64,000 nt of DNA, from assembly GCF_026626705.1 (NCBI RefSeq), contig NZ_JAPNKC010000001.1, positions 4,836,001 through 4,900,000 of the forward strand, written 5' to 3'. The notes under the pieces were generated by a model. That model had not been told where the DNA came from and ran no database searches. It saw only the letters and a list, made by a program, of their open reading frames with translations. Shown piece after piece: positions 37,456 through 45,008 of this stretch; within the stretch, counting starts at the first letter, position 1; the number at the start of each line of letters is the position of its first letter. The DNA is from Pyxidicoccus sp. MSG2 (GTDB lineage: Bacteria > Myxococcota > Myxococcia > Myxococcales > Myxococcaceae). Both the position numbers and the translations under genes were made by a program.

Positions 37456-38751
37456 TCACAGCCGCACGAGCAGCTCGCGGAGGATGGTGAAGCCCTGCCG
37501 GAAGTCCTCCAGCCGGGCCTGCTCGTTGGGTGCGTGGTAGTACGCCATGTCCCCGAAGCCCGTTATCTGCACGTCGCACCCCTGGCGCTGCAGGTCGCGC
37601 ACGAGCGGCAGCGAGCCGGTGAGGGAGAACGGCGTCGGCGCCACGCCGCGCACGTGCTGAATCGCGTCCTTCAGCGCCTGGAGCCCCGGCGAATCCAGCC
37701 GGCAGGCGATGCCCTCCGTGCCGTTGCCCTGGAAGCGGAATGCCAGCGAGCCGCGCTTGCCCGCCGCCGTGCGCGTGCGCGGGAAGCCGGGAAGGACTTC
37801 GTCACGCTCGAGCCGGGCGTCCAAATCCCGCACGAAGGCCTCCACCGACTGCATCACCTCCTTCAAGTCATAGAAGGGCGTCACGCGGATGTCGCCGCGC
37901 AGGGTGATGTCGGCGGGAATCTTCGTCTCCTTGGTGTTGGCGCCCTCCACCACGGTGGCCTTGAGGCTGGACGAGGCCAGGAAGCCCCACTTCCTCTCGT
38001 CCTCGGTGGCGGGGTAGCGCGCGTGGAACCAGCGGGCCAGCTCCAGCGACGTGGCCATGGCCAGCTCCAGCGCGTTGACGCAGTTCTGCGGCATGCCCGA
38101 GTGCCCACCCACGCCCGTCACCTTCAGCTCCCAGATGGCGTTGCCGCCGGTGCCCACGTTGGGGCCGAAGTTGGCGCTGTCCAGCCAGTACACCGGCTGC
38201 CCGAGCAGGTCCTTCAGCCGCCCCTGCTGCGCCACGTAGCCCAGGCCCAGGCCCGGCAGGTCCGTGGACTCCTCGTTGGAGATGAACACCACCTTCAGCG
38301 TCCGGCTCGGGCGCACGTTGCGCTCGGCGAGCTGCGCGAGCAAATCGGTTATCACCGCCACGTGGCCGAGGCAGTCGGTGACACCGCGCCCGTAGAGCAC
38401 GCCACCGGGCCCCTCCCACAGCGCGAAGGGGCTGTGCTCCCAGCCCTCGCCCTTCTCGTCCGCGGGCACGACGTCGAAGTGCGCCCCCACGAAGCCCAGC
38501 GTGCCCTCGCCCGTGCCCTTCACGGTGAGCACCAGGCAGGGCCGCGCCTCGTTGCCGGGGGCCGCGAGCGACTCGACCTGGATGAAGCCGGACTTTATAT
38601 GTGGGGCGAGCGTGTCCAGCACCACCTGCGCGGCCAGCCGCTCCTCGGGCACCATGCCCCCGCTGGGATTGTTCTGCAGCTTCGGCGTCAGGGCGATGAG
38701 CCGCCGGAGCACATCCAGGAAACGGTCCTCACGAAGGGCGAGCGCTTGCAT
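37456..38751 (-). CDS. M20-family metallopeptidase (ArgE/acylase-like)
   Basis: 431 residues. The di-zinc M20 motifs are present: His91 in GAHFDVVPA, Asp126 in GRGVTDCLG, catalytic Glu160-Glu161 in ISNEES, and the dimerisation lid domain in the middle (VTGVGGHSGMP). M20 enzymes hydrolyse N-acyl amino acids or short peptides in the cytoplasm. The substrate cannot be read from sequence. A normal full-length member. Confidence 0.9.
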   Translation of the reverse strand: MQALALREDRFLDVLRRLIALTPKLQNNPSGGMVPEERLAAQVVLDTLAPHIKSGFIQVESLAAPGNEARPCLVLTVKGTGEGTLGFVGAHFDVVPADEKGEGWEHSPFALWEGPGGVLYGRGVTDCLGHVAVITDLLAQLAERNVRPSRTLKVVFISNEESTDLPGLGLGYVAQQGRLKDLLGQPVYWLDSANFGPNVGTGGNAIWELKVTGVGGHSGMPQNCVNALELAMATSLELARWFHARYPATEDERKWGFLASSSLKATVVEGANTKETKIPADITLRGDIRVTPFYDLKEVMQSVEAFVRDLDARLERDEVLPGFPRTRTAAGKRGSLAFRFQGNGTEGIACRLDSPGLQALKDAIQHVRGVAPTPFSLTGSLPLVRDLQRQGCDVQITGFGDMAYYHAPNEQARLEDFRQGFTILRELLVRL

Positions 38752-38864
38752 GGCGGCGGATTGGACCGCAGGCCCCCGGCGAAGTCACCGGAAACAACGA
38801 CGCCGGAGCGCGGTGGAGCGCCCCGGCGTTGGTGCCGCGTACGAAGCCGGACGAACGGCCCGCG

Positions 38865-39992
38865 TCAGTGCGTGGCGCTGGCCGCGCCGGGCGGCTCGAG
38901 CTGCTCCACCTTCTGCTTCACCGCCGCGTCATCCGCCACCGACAGGCCCAGCGTGAGGTAGGAGAGCTGGTGCGCGCGCCCACCGGCGGGCGCCTTCACA
39001 TCGACTTCCGTCTCCAGCTGCCGCATGCGGCCCTCCAGCTCGACGATGGTGCGGCTGAGGTCGGCGCGCGTCGGCTCGTCGCGGGTGGCGGCCAGACGCT
39101 CGTGCGCCTTCAGGAGGTTGCCCTCCACCACGACCAGCTGCTGGCGCGCCCGCGTCCCCGAGCCCAGGTCCACGGAAGGGCCCGGCCCGTCCACGTTCAG
39201 CTCCAGCCGCGTCAGCTGCCGCCCCAGCTCCCCCGAGGGGAACACGGCGGCGTGGGTGCCCACCAGCTCGCCGATGCCAATGCCCTTGGCCTCATGCGAC
39301 TCCACCACGAAGTCCACCGCGTCCCCGGCGAGGATGGCCAGCTTCACGGCCTCCTGGTACGGCACCGCCGCGAGCACCACCACCACGTCCACCTTGCTCT
39401 TCTGGCGCAGCCGGCGCGCCTCGGCCATGGCCGCCTCCAGCGGCGGGCGCCCCTTCAGCGTGGGCTCTCCCGGCGGCGCGCCCTCGGGTGACACACCCAC
39501 CACGCCCACCTTCAGGCCCCCGGCCTCCACCACCGTGGACGCCGCGAAGGGCGCCTTGCCGGCCTTGTCCACCAGGTTCGCGGACAAGAGCTTCATCTTC
39601 TTCTTCGGTCCCTGCGCGGCCTTCCGCAGCCACCCCAGCCCCTGGGACAGGTCGCGGTGACCCACCGCCATGGCCGTGGTGCCCAGCGCCTCCATCTGCT
39701 CCAGCACCAGCTCCGCGCGCTGGGTCACCAGCGGCTCGTCTTGACGCACCGGCTTGCGGAACAGCGCGTTACCCGCGTCCAGCAGCACCACCGGCAGGCC
39801 GCGCGCCTTCTCCGCATCCACCGCGGTCTTCCGTCGCGCCAGTCCGCCCTGGGGCTCCTGCTTGCACCCACATGGCGCAATCTCACCCTGGTTGTCTCCG
39901 GTGAGCAGCAATACCAGACGCCGCGGCGCAGCATTCGCTTGCACCGCCAACAACAACGCAACGCACAGCATCAGCGGGAGTGGGGCCTTCAC
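38865..39992 (-). CDS. UshA-like 5'-nucleotidase/metallophosphoesterase, periplasmic
   Basis: About 375 residues from a GTG at 39992 with GAGGAG 6 nt upstream. The signal peptide is MKAPLPLMLCVALLLAVQANA. The fold is the N-terminal phosphoesterase part of the UshA family without the nucleotide-binding C-terminal domain. It carries the motif GDNQGEIAPCGCKQEPQGGLARR, LLDAGNALF in place of the usual GD(x)F site, and VVESHEA where GHxH is expected. A helical, coiled-coil-like tail follows (residues about 275-350). Several metal ligands differ from UshA, so activity is uncertain. The CGC cluster variant is known in homologues of other proteobacteria. Confidence 0.75.
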   Translation of the reverse strand: MKAPLPLMLCVALLLAVQANAAPRRLVLLLTGDNQGEIAPCGCKQEPQGGLARRKTAVDAEKARGLPVVLLDAGNALFRKPVRQDEPLVTQRAELVLEQMEALGTTAMAVGHRDLSQGLGWLRKAAQGPKKKMKLLSANLVDKAGKAPFAASTVVEAGGLKVGVVGVSPEGAPPGEPTLKGRPPLEAAMAEARRLRQKSKVDVVVVLAAVPYQEAVKLAILAGDAVDFVVESHEAKGIGIGELVGTHAAVFPSGELGRQLTRLELNVDGPGPSVDLGSGTRARQQLVVVEGNLLKAHERLAATRDEPTRADLSRTIVELEGRMRQLETEVDVKAPAGGRAHQLSYLTLGLSVADDAAVKQKVEQLEPPGAASATH

Positions 39993-40115
39993 GTCGTCTC
40001 CTCGAAGGAGCGGGAGCCTAGACGCTCGCGTGCGATTCGGCACTGGGTGGCAAACGCCCCATATCGAGCCAACCCCGACTACCCGTGAACCGAATATTAA
40101 CGTTTATTGCGTGCA

Positions 40116-40144
40116 TTGTAATAATTCACAGTTTCATATACAAA
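40116..40144 (+). promoter_or_regulatory. Sigma-70-type promoter for the M43 protease gene
   Basis: TTGTAA (40116-40121) and TACAAA (40139-40144) are separated by 17 nt, in the most AT-rich stretch of the window. A start near 40151 gives a leader of about 29 nt. Confidence 0.6.
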
Positions 40145-40179
40145 GCGCCGTCGCTCTCAACCCCCGCGAGGATGCACGC

Positions 40180-41070
40180 ATGCGCTCGATTTTCGGTAAG
40201 GCCGCTGTGACGTTCGGTGCCGTTGCTGCCATGGTCGGCTGTGGTCCGGTGGACGAGTCGGAGATGAATCAGGCCCCGACGGACACGCAGGAGGCGGCCC
40301 TCCTCGACCGCTGCGGTAACCCTGACTTCGACGCGCAGTCCGTGGCCGAAATCGAGGCGCGCTTCGAGGCCATCAAGGCCCGCCAGGCGATGAAGGGCAA
40401 CGTGCAGGCGATGGCGGTGAACATCCCCGTCTACTTCCACGTCATCCGCAGCGCGACGGGCGCCGGTGGCGTGACGGCCACGCAGATCAACAACCAGATT
40501 TCCGTCCTCAACGCCGCGTACGGGTCCGCCGGCTTCACCTTCACCCTGGCGGGTACGGACACCACGAACAACGGCACCTGGTACACCTGTACGGGCGGCA
40601 GCTGCGAGACGCAGATGAAGAACGCCCTGCGCAAGGGCACCGCGGACGACCTGAACTTCTACACCAACAACATGGGCGGCGGCCTGCTCGGCTGGGCGAC
40701 CTTCCCCTGGAGCTACGCCAGCGCCCCGAAGATGGACGGCGTGGTCGTCCTCCAGACCTCGCTGCCCGGCGGCACCGCCACCAACTACAACCAGGGCGAC
40801 ACCGGCACCCACGAGGTCGGTCACTGGATGGGCCTGTACCACACGTTCCAGGGCGGCTGCGCCAGCCCCGGCGACAGCGTGAGCGACACCGCGCCCGAGG
40901 CCTCGCCGGCCTCCGGCTGCCCCTCCGGCCGTGACACCTGCTCGGGTGGCGGCGTGGACCCCATCACCAACTTCATGGACTACAGCTACGACTCCTGCAT
41001 GAACAACTTCAGCGCGGGCCAGAACAGCCGCATGAACAGCATGTGGACCTCGTACCGCCTGGGGAAGTAA
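40180..41070 (+). CDS. M43 (pappalysin-like) secreted zinc metalloprotease
   Basis: 296 residues from the ATG at 40180 (GAGG 8 nt upstream). The lipoprotein signal ends at AAMVGC (Cys21). A short propeptide region follows, with CGNPDFD as in many M43 enzymes. The catalytic domain has HEVGHWMGLYHTF (His211, Glu212, His215, His221) and the Met-turn FMDYS. Cys pairs near 137/142 and at CASPG, SGCPSGRDTC fit the family. It cleaves proteins outside the cell or at the surface, as in predation. It ends at a strong terminator, and the graspetide precursor lies 177 nt downstream. Confidence 0.93.
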   Translation: MRSIFGKAAVTFGAVAAMVGCGPVDESEMNQAPTDTQEAALLDRCGNPDFDAQSVAEIEARFEAIKARQAMKGNVQAMAVNIPVYFHVIRSATGAGGVTATQINNQISVLNAAYGSAGFTFTLAGTDTTNNGTWYTCTGGSCETQMKNALRKGTADDLNFYTNNMGGGLLGWATFPWSYASAPKMDGVVVLQTSLPGGTATNYNQGDTGTHEVGHWMGLYHTFQGGCASPGDSVSDTAPEASPASGCPSGRDTCSGGGVDPITNFMDYSYDSCMNNFSAGQNSRMNSMWTSYRLGK

Positions 41071-41103
41071 TCCCGGCCGGGGACAGCTTCAGTCCCTGAC
41101 ATG

Positions 41104-41144
41104 AACGGCGGGCTCCCACCTGGGGGCTCGCCGTTTTGTTTTTT
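41104..41144 (+). terminator. Strong intrinsic terminator after the M43 protease
   Basis: A 15-bp stem (two G-U pairs) from AACGGCGGGCTCCCA to TGGGGGCTCGCCGTT with a 2-nt loop is followed by a TTTTGTTTTTT tract. This is the only classical stem plus T-tract terminator in the window. Confidence 0.92.
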
Positions 41145-41247
41145 GCGGGGCAGTGCCGCATACGGGGGACTGCCCGCCTGCCTGCCGTGGGGTAGGTCCA
41201 GCCCCTGGCGCCGGGTGCTCGCCAGTCCCACCTTGCGGGGTGGAACC

Positions 41248-41403
41248 ATGAGCGAACCCCAACCCCAGAAACGGCCCCGGGTGCTGTTCGTCCGGGACCT
41301 CGTTCCCATCCGGAGCGTGCCCCCGCCGGCCGCGACACCCCGCGACTCCCAGGTCACCACGATGATGGTGGGCGAGGAGAAGGACACCGGCGGCGAGGCG
41401 TGA
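41248..41403 (+). CDS. Graspetide (omega-ester peptide) precursor, single TTxxxxEE core
   Basis: 51 residues, too short for most gene finders; the ATG at 41248 has GGGGTGG about 5 nt upstream. The N-terminal leader contains RVLFVRDLVPIRS. Near the C-terminus Thr37-Thr38, MMVG and Glu43-Glu44 give exactly TTxxxxEE, the core pattern of plesiocin-type (group 2) graspetides. There an ATP-grasp ligase joins Thr hydroxyls to Glu carboxyls by two nested esters. A KDTGGEA tail follows. The ATP-grasp gene is next in the same direction (121 nt), as expected. The LFxxDL leader pattern resembles my memory of the plesiocin leader motif that binds the ligase. Plesiocin-type peptides inhibit serine proteases; the target here is unknown. 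No double-Gly site precedes the core. Confidence 0.8.
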   Translation: MSEPQPQKRPRVLFVRDLVPIRSVPPPAATPRDSQVTTMMVGEEKDTGGEA

Positions 41404-41459
41404 CGCACCGCTGGCACGGTGGCGGGCCGCGAGGTACGCACCCGGGCTGACCCGTCATG

Positions 41460-41481
41460 CCTCCCGCGTCCGTATGGGAGG
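41460..41481 (+). terminator. Possible attenuator between precursor and ATP-grasp genes
   Basis: CCTCCC (41460-41465) and GGGAGG (41476-41481) pair across a 10-nt loop, in the 121-nt gap between the precursor and ligase genes. Partial termination here would give more precursor than enzyme, a common arrangement in RiPP operons. No T-tract. Confidence 0.35.
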
Positions 41482-41524
41482 TGCGGCGTGGGAACAACCC
41501 GCGGTGGGAGGGTGCACAGGCACC

Positions 41525-42469
41525 ATGAAGACAGAGACTGGGACGGTGGTGCTCGTGGGCTCCCGCGAGGACATCCACATCAAGGAAGTGGCGCGCCGGC
41601 TGGGCGTGGAGGGTGTGGACGCCGTCATCGTGGACACGCTGGCCTTCCCTGACGAGACGACGGTGTCCCTCACGGATGACCTGGCGGGCATCACCGTCGA
41701 CGGGCGCACCGTGGGCCGGCCCGCCGCCGTCTACGTGCGCGGCCTGCACAGCAGCCCCCTGGCCTATCTGGTGGACGCGCAGGAGGCCATGGACGAGGAC
41801 TGGCGCACCACGCTCACCGCCTTCCGCGAGAAGGCCACGATGCTCAACGGGCTCGTGGCCCGGTGGGAGCAGCTCGGCGTGCCGCTCTACAATCCCGTCT
41901 CCAGCGACTGGACGATGAACAAGCCGGTGCAGCTCGCCGCACTCAAGGCCGCGGGCCTGCCGGTGCCCCGCACGCTGTGGACCAATGACGCGGAGGCCGT
42001 GCGCCGCTTCGCCGCGGGAGGGCGCGTGGCCTACAAGCCCATCACCGGCGGCGCCGCCACCCAAGAGTTGCTGCCGGAAGACCTCACCGACGAGCGGCTC
42101 GCCGCGCTGTCCGCCGCCCCCGTCACCTTCCAGGAATTGCTGCCCGGGGAGGACATCCGCGTGTACGTGCTGGACGGGGAAATCATCGCCAGCCTGCGCA
42201 TCGTCACCTCCGCGCTCGACTTCCGTCAGAACGAGGAGCGCCTGGAGCCGTTCGAGTTGCCGCCCGAGGTGGCCCGCGACTGCGTGAAGGGGTGCGAGGT
42301 GCTCGGCCTGCGGTGGACGGGGTTGGACTTGAAGCGCGGGCAGGACGGCGTGCTCAAGTTCCTGGAGATGAACGGCTCCGCCATGTTCCTCGGCTTCGAC
42401 GCGAGCGGCGGCACCGACATCGCCGGCCACTTCACGCGCGCGCTCGCGAAGCACGCGCGGCGGGCGTAG
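41525..42469 (+). CDS. ATP-grasp ligase, graspetide macrocyclase
   Basis: About 314 residues from MKTETGTVVLVG (41525). The protein resembles RimK/glutathione-synthetase-type ATP-grasp enzymes used for peptide maturation (MvdC/MvdD, PsnB): an N-terminal alpha/beta domain (VLVGSREDIHIKEVARRLG), NPVSSDWTMNKPVQLAALKAAGLPVPRTL, the ATP-binding Lys in VAYKPITGG, TFQELLPGEDIRVYVLDGEII, and metal-binding FLEMNGSAMF near the C-terminus. It would activate Glu side chains of the 51-residue precursor as acyl phosphates and join them to Thr. It lies directly behind the precursor gene. Its stop is 3 nt from the stop of the convergent small membrane protein. Confidence 0.85.
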   Translation: MKTETGTVVLVGSREDIHIKEVARRLGVEGVDAVIVDTLAFPDETTVSLTDDLAGITVDGRTVGRPAAVYVRGLHSSPLAYLVDAQEAMDEDWRTTLTAFREKATMLNGLVARWEQLGVPLYNPVSSDWTMNKPVQLAALKAAGLPVPRTLWTNDAEAVRRFAAGGRVAYKPITGGAATQELLPEDLTDERLAALSAAPVTFQELLPGEDIRVYVLDGEIIASLRIVTSALDFRQNEERLEPFELPPEVARDCVKGCEVLGLRWTGLDLKRGQDGVLKFLEMNGSAMFLGFDASGGTDIAGHFTRALAKHARRA

Positions 42470-42472
42470 CGA

Positions 42473-42658
42473 CTACCGCCAGAGCGCGGCGAGCACGGTG
42501 CGCGAGGCCATCCACGCCAGCGCACCGAGCACCACCACCAGCGCCACGGTGAAGGCCAGCGCGCGGTACGGGCGCGGGTGCATCACCGCGCGCAGCTCGT
42601 CGGTGAGGGCGGGGTCGGCGTCCAGGTCGTCGGGAGGCAGGGGCTTGGGAGGCGTCAT
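42473..42658 (-). CDS. Small single-helix membrane protein beside the exporter
   Basis: 61 residues: an acidic Pro-rich N-terminus, then ALAFTVALVVVLGALAWMASRTVLAALW as one or two membrane spans. The ATG is 3 nt after the stop of the C39 exporter gene, so they are co-transcribed. It may be an exporter accessory subunit. It lacks a Gly-Gly site and a modification core, so it is unlikely to be a precursor. No family recognised. Confidence 0.65.
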   Translation of the reverse strand: MTPPKPLPPDDLDADPALTDELRAVMHPRPYRALAFTVALVVVLGALAWMASRTVLAALWR

Positions 42659-42661
42659 GGC

Positions 42662-44881
42662 TCAGCTCTGCTCCATCTGGTTCTCGACGAGCGTGCGGTA
42701 GCGCCCGCCCGGAATGGCCACCAGCTCGTCGTGGGTGCCCTCTTCCACCACGCGGCCCTTGTCGAGGACGACAATCTTGTCCGCGCGGCGCACGGTGGAC
42801 AGGCGGTGGGCCACCACCACGAGGGTGCGGCCCGCGGCCTCGCGCTGGAGTGCCTCCGTAATCGCGCGCTCCAGCTCCGCGTCGAGGTGACTGGTCGCCT
42901 CGTCGAGGAAGAGCACACGCGGATTGCGGTAGATGGCGCGCGCCAGTTGCAGGCGCTGCTCCTCGCCGCCGGACAGCCGCATGCCGGCCTCGCCAATCTT
43001 CGTCTTCAGCCCGTTGGGCAGCGCGAGCAGCGCGTCCAGGCACGCGGTGCGCGCGGCGTGCTCCAGGCGTTCCCAATCTGGAGTGTCGTCGCCCAGGGCG
43101 ATGTTCTCCGCGAGCGTGCCGTCGAAGACGTCCGTCTTCTGGAACACGAAGGACACCGAGCGGCGCAGGGCCGTGGGGTCGAAGGACTCAATCGGCCTGC
43201 CGTCGTAGAGGACGCGGCCCTGCTCCGCGCGGTACAGGCCGTAGAGCACCTGGGTGAGCGTCGTCTTGCCGGCGCCGGAGCGGCCGACAATCGCCGTCAT
43301 CTTCCCGGCGGGAATCGTGAAGCTCACGTCGTCCAGGACGGGCGGGTCATTGGGCGAGCCATAGCGGAAGGTGACGCCCTCCAGCTTCAGCTCGGGCGCC
43401 TGCGTGAGTGCGCCCGTGACGGGCACGGTGTCGTCGCGCAGCTCGGGCTCGGCGTCGTAGACGATGTCCACGCGGCGCAGGGAGATGAACACGTCCTGCA
43501 CCTGGTGGATGAACATGACCAGGTTCTGCATCGGCGCCAGCACGAGGCCGAGGATGGCGAGCGTGGCCACCATCTGTCCGAGCGTGAGCTGGCCGGCGAG
43601 CACCAGGTGCGCCTCGTAGACGAGGATGCCCGCGTACACGCCCTGGTTGACGAACTGCGCACCGGAGTTGTGGATGGTGTCGTGCAGCCAGATGCGGCGA
43701 CCGGCCTCCACCTCGCGCGCCTGGATTTTCTCCCAGCGGGCGCGGGCCTGGCGCTCGGCGCCGCACGCCTTGAGCGTCTGGATGCCGCCGAGCATCTGCA
43801 TCTCCAGGCGGCTGGCATCCGCGGCCGCGCGGAAGCGCTGGTGGTCCAGCACCGTGCGCCGGGGCATCAGCAGCAGCGTCCACACCGTGTACACCGTCGC
43901 GCCCGTGAGGAAGATGCCGAAGACGGTGGCGTCGTACAGGAAGAGCACCACGCCGTAGCCCACGAGCATCACCAGGTCGAGCAGCACGGAGACGGACGCG
44001 CCCTGGAGGATGCGGCGGATGCGCTGGTGGTCCTCGATGCGCTGGAGCAAATCACCCCGGTGGCGCCGCGCGAAGAAGGACACGGGCAGGGACAGAAGGC
44101 GTTTCCAGAACTGCGCCAGCAGCAGCACCGAGTAGCCGCTGGACAGGAGGAAGAGGCCCGCGCCGCGCGCCACCGATACCAGCACCTGCGCCACGAGCAG
44201 CACGGCCAGGCCCACGCCCACGGCGGCGAGCAGCGTCACGTTGCGGCCGCCCACCGCCTTGTCCACGAGCCCCTGGATGAGGAAGGGCTGCGCGAGCGCG
44301 AGGGCCTGGAGGAGCACCGTGGTGAGGAGCACCTGGAAGAGCAGCAGGCGGTAGCGCAAGAGGCCCCGGCCGAAGCGCCTCAGGCCGCCGAGGCGGTGGG
44401 AGGCTTCCGGCGCGCCGGGGACTTCCAGCGGGCGGAAGATGGCGTCGGTGGGCTGGAGCGACAGGAGGATGCCGTTCCAGTGGTCGCCGAGCCGCGCGCG
44501 GGGGATGCGGCGCAGGCCCAGCGCGGGGTCGCCGATGATGGCCTCCTTCGGCGTCAGCTTGTAGAGGACGACGTAGTGGTTCTCCTCCCAGTGGATGATG
44601 CCGGGGAGCAGGGCCTGGCCTTCCTCGTCATCGAGGTCGGAGAAGTCCTCCACGTGGAAGCCTCGGGCCTGGAACCCGACCTTCTGGGCGGTGGTGAGCA
44701 GGTCCACCATGGAGGTGCCGCTCGTCTGGACGTGGGCGAGGTCCTTCAGCGAGGACAGCTCGTGCCGGGCGCCGTGGTACGCGGAAATCATCTCCAGACA
44801 GGCGGGTCCACAGTCCGCCTCCTCGAGCTGGCGACGGAGGGGATACGGCTGGAGGGCGACGGCGAGCCGGGAGCGAGGCAC
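42662..44881 (-). CDS. C39-peptidase ABC exporter (bacteriocin-type)
   Basis: 739 residues from a GTG at 44881. Residues 1-150 are a C39 peptidase: Gln18 and Cys24 in RRQLEEADCGPACLEM, catalytic His in HWEENHYVVL and Asp in IGDPALG, so the triad looks complete. A six-helix ABC membrane domain follows (about 170-460), then an ATPase: GRSGAGKTTL, RLSGGEEQRLQLARA and VLFLDEATSHLD. Such exporters cut a leader after Gly-Gly and pump the peptide out. It is convergent to the graspetide genes and probably serves them, although their precursor has no Gly-Gly before the core. A lanthipeptide precursor 19 kb away does have one. Confidence 0.9.
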   Translation of the reverse strand: MPRSRLAVALQPYPLRRQLEEADCGPACLEMISAYHGARHELSSLKDLAHVQTSGTSMVDLLTTAQKVGFQARGFHVEDFSDLDDEEGQALLPGIIHWEENHYVVLYKLTPKEAIIGDPALGLRRIPRARLGDHWNGILLSLQPTDAIFRPLEVPGAPEASHRLGGLRRFGRGLLRYRLLLFQVLLTTVLLQALALAQPFLIQGLVDKAVGGRNVTLLAAVGVGLAVLLVAQVLVSVARGAGLFLLSSGYSVLLLAQFWKRLLSLPVSFFARRHRGDLLQRIEDHQRIRRILQGASVSVLLDLVMLVGYGVVLFLYDATVFGIFLTGATVYTVWTLLLMPRRTVLDHQRFRAAADASRLEMQMLGGIQTLKACGAERQARARWEKIQAREVEAGRRIWLHDTIHNSGAQFVNQGVYAGILVYEAHLVLAGQLTLGQMVATLAILGLVLAPMQNLVMFIHQVQDVFISLRRVDIVYDAEPELRDDTVPVTGALTQAPELKLEGVTFRYGSPNDPPVLDDVSFTIPAGKMTAIVGRSGAGKTTLTQVLYGLYRAEQGRVLYDGRPIESFDPTALRRSVSFVFQKTDVFDGTLAENIALGDDTPDWERLEHAARTACLDALLALPNGLKTKIGEAGMRLSGGEEQRLQLARAIYRNPRVLFLDEATSHLDAELERAITEALQREAAGRTLVVVAHRLSTVRRADKIVVLDKGRVVEEGTHDELVAIPGGRYRTLVENQMEQS

Positions 44882-44891
44882 GGTCAGTTCG

Positions 44892-44927
44892 GTATCACGG
44901 GAAGGGTGGCGCGTTCATCCCTGATAC
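44892..44927 (-). promoter_or_regulatory. Inverted repeat just before the C39 exporter start
   Basis: GTATCA plus GGGA (44892-44902, one-base bulge) pairs with TCCC plus TGATAC (44918-44927), giving a 10-bp stem around 15 nt. It ends 10 nt before the GTG and could be an operator or an RNA hairpin affecting translation. The gene has no good Shine-Dalgarno site. Confidence 0.4.
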
Positions 44928-45008
44928 GGACCGAGCCTCCCATCATGGCAACGGCGCCTCGCGGAGCGTGCGCCTGCCCCGCTGCCTGGCCCTGGCCCGC
45001 GCGAGCGG

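Noticed and set aside
42473..42658. 61-residue protein as a RiPP precursor for the C39 exporter
   Set aside because: It lacks a Gly-Gly site and a core rich in Cys, Ser or Thr; its C-terminal half is membrane-spanning.
44898..44925. Seven-codon frame (MNAPPFP) inside the hairpin before the C39 exporter, as a leader peptide
   Set aside because: Such short frames occur by chance and no attenuation signal such as repeated regulatory codons is present.
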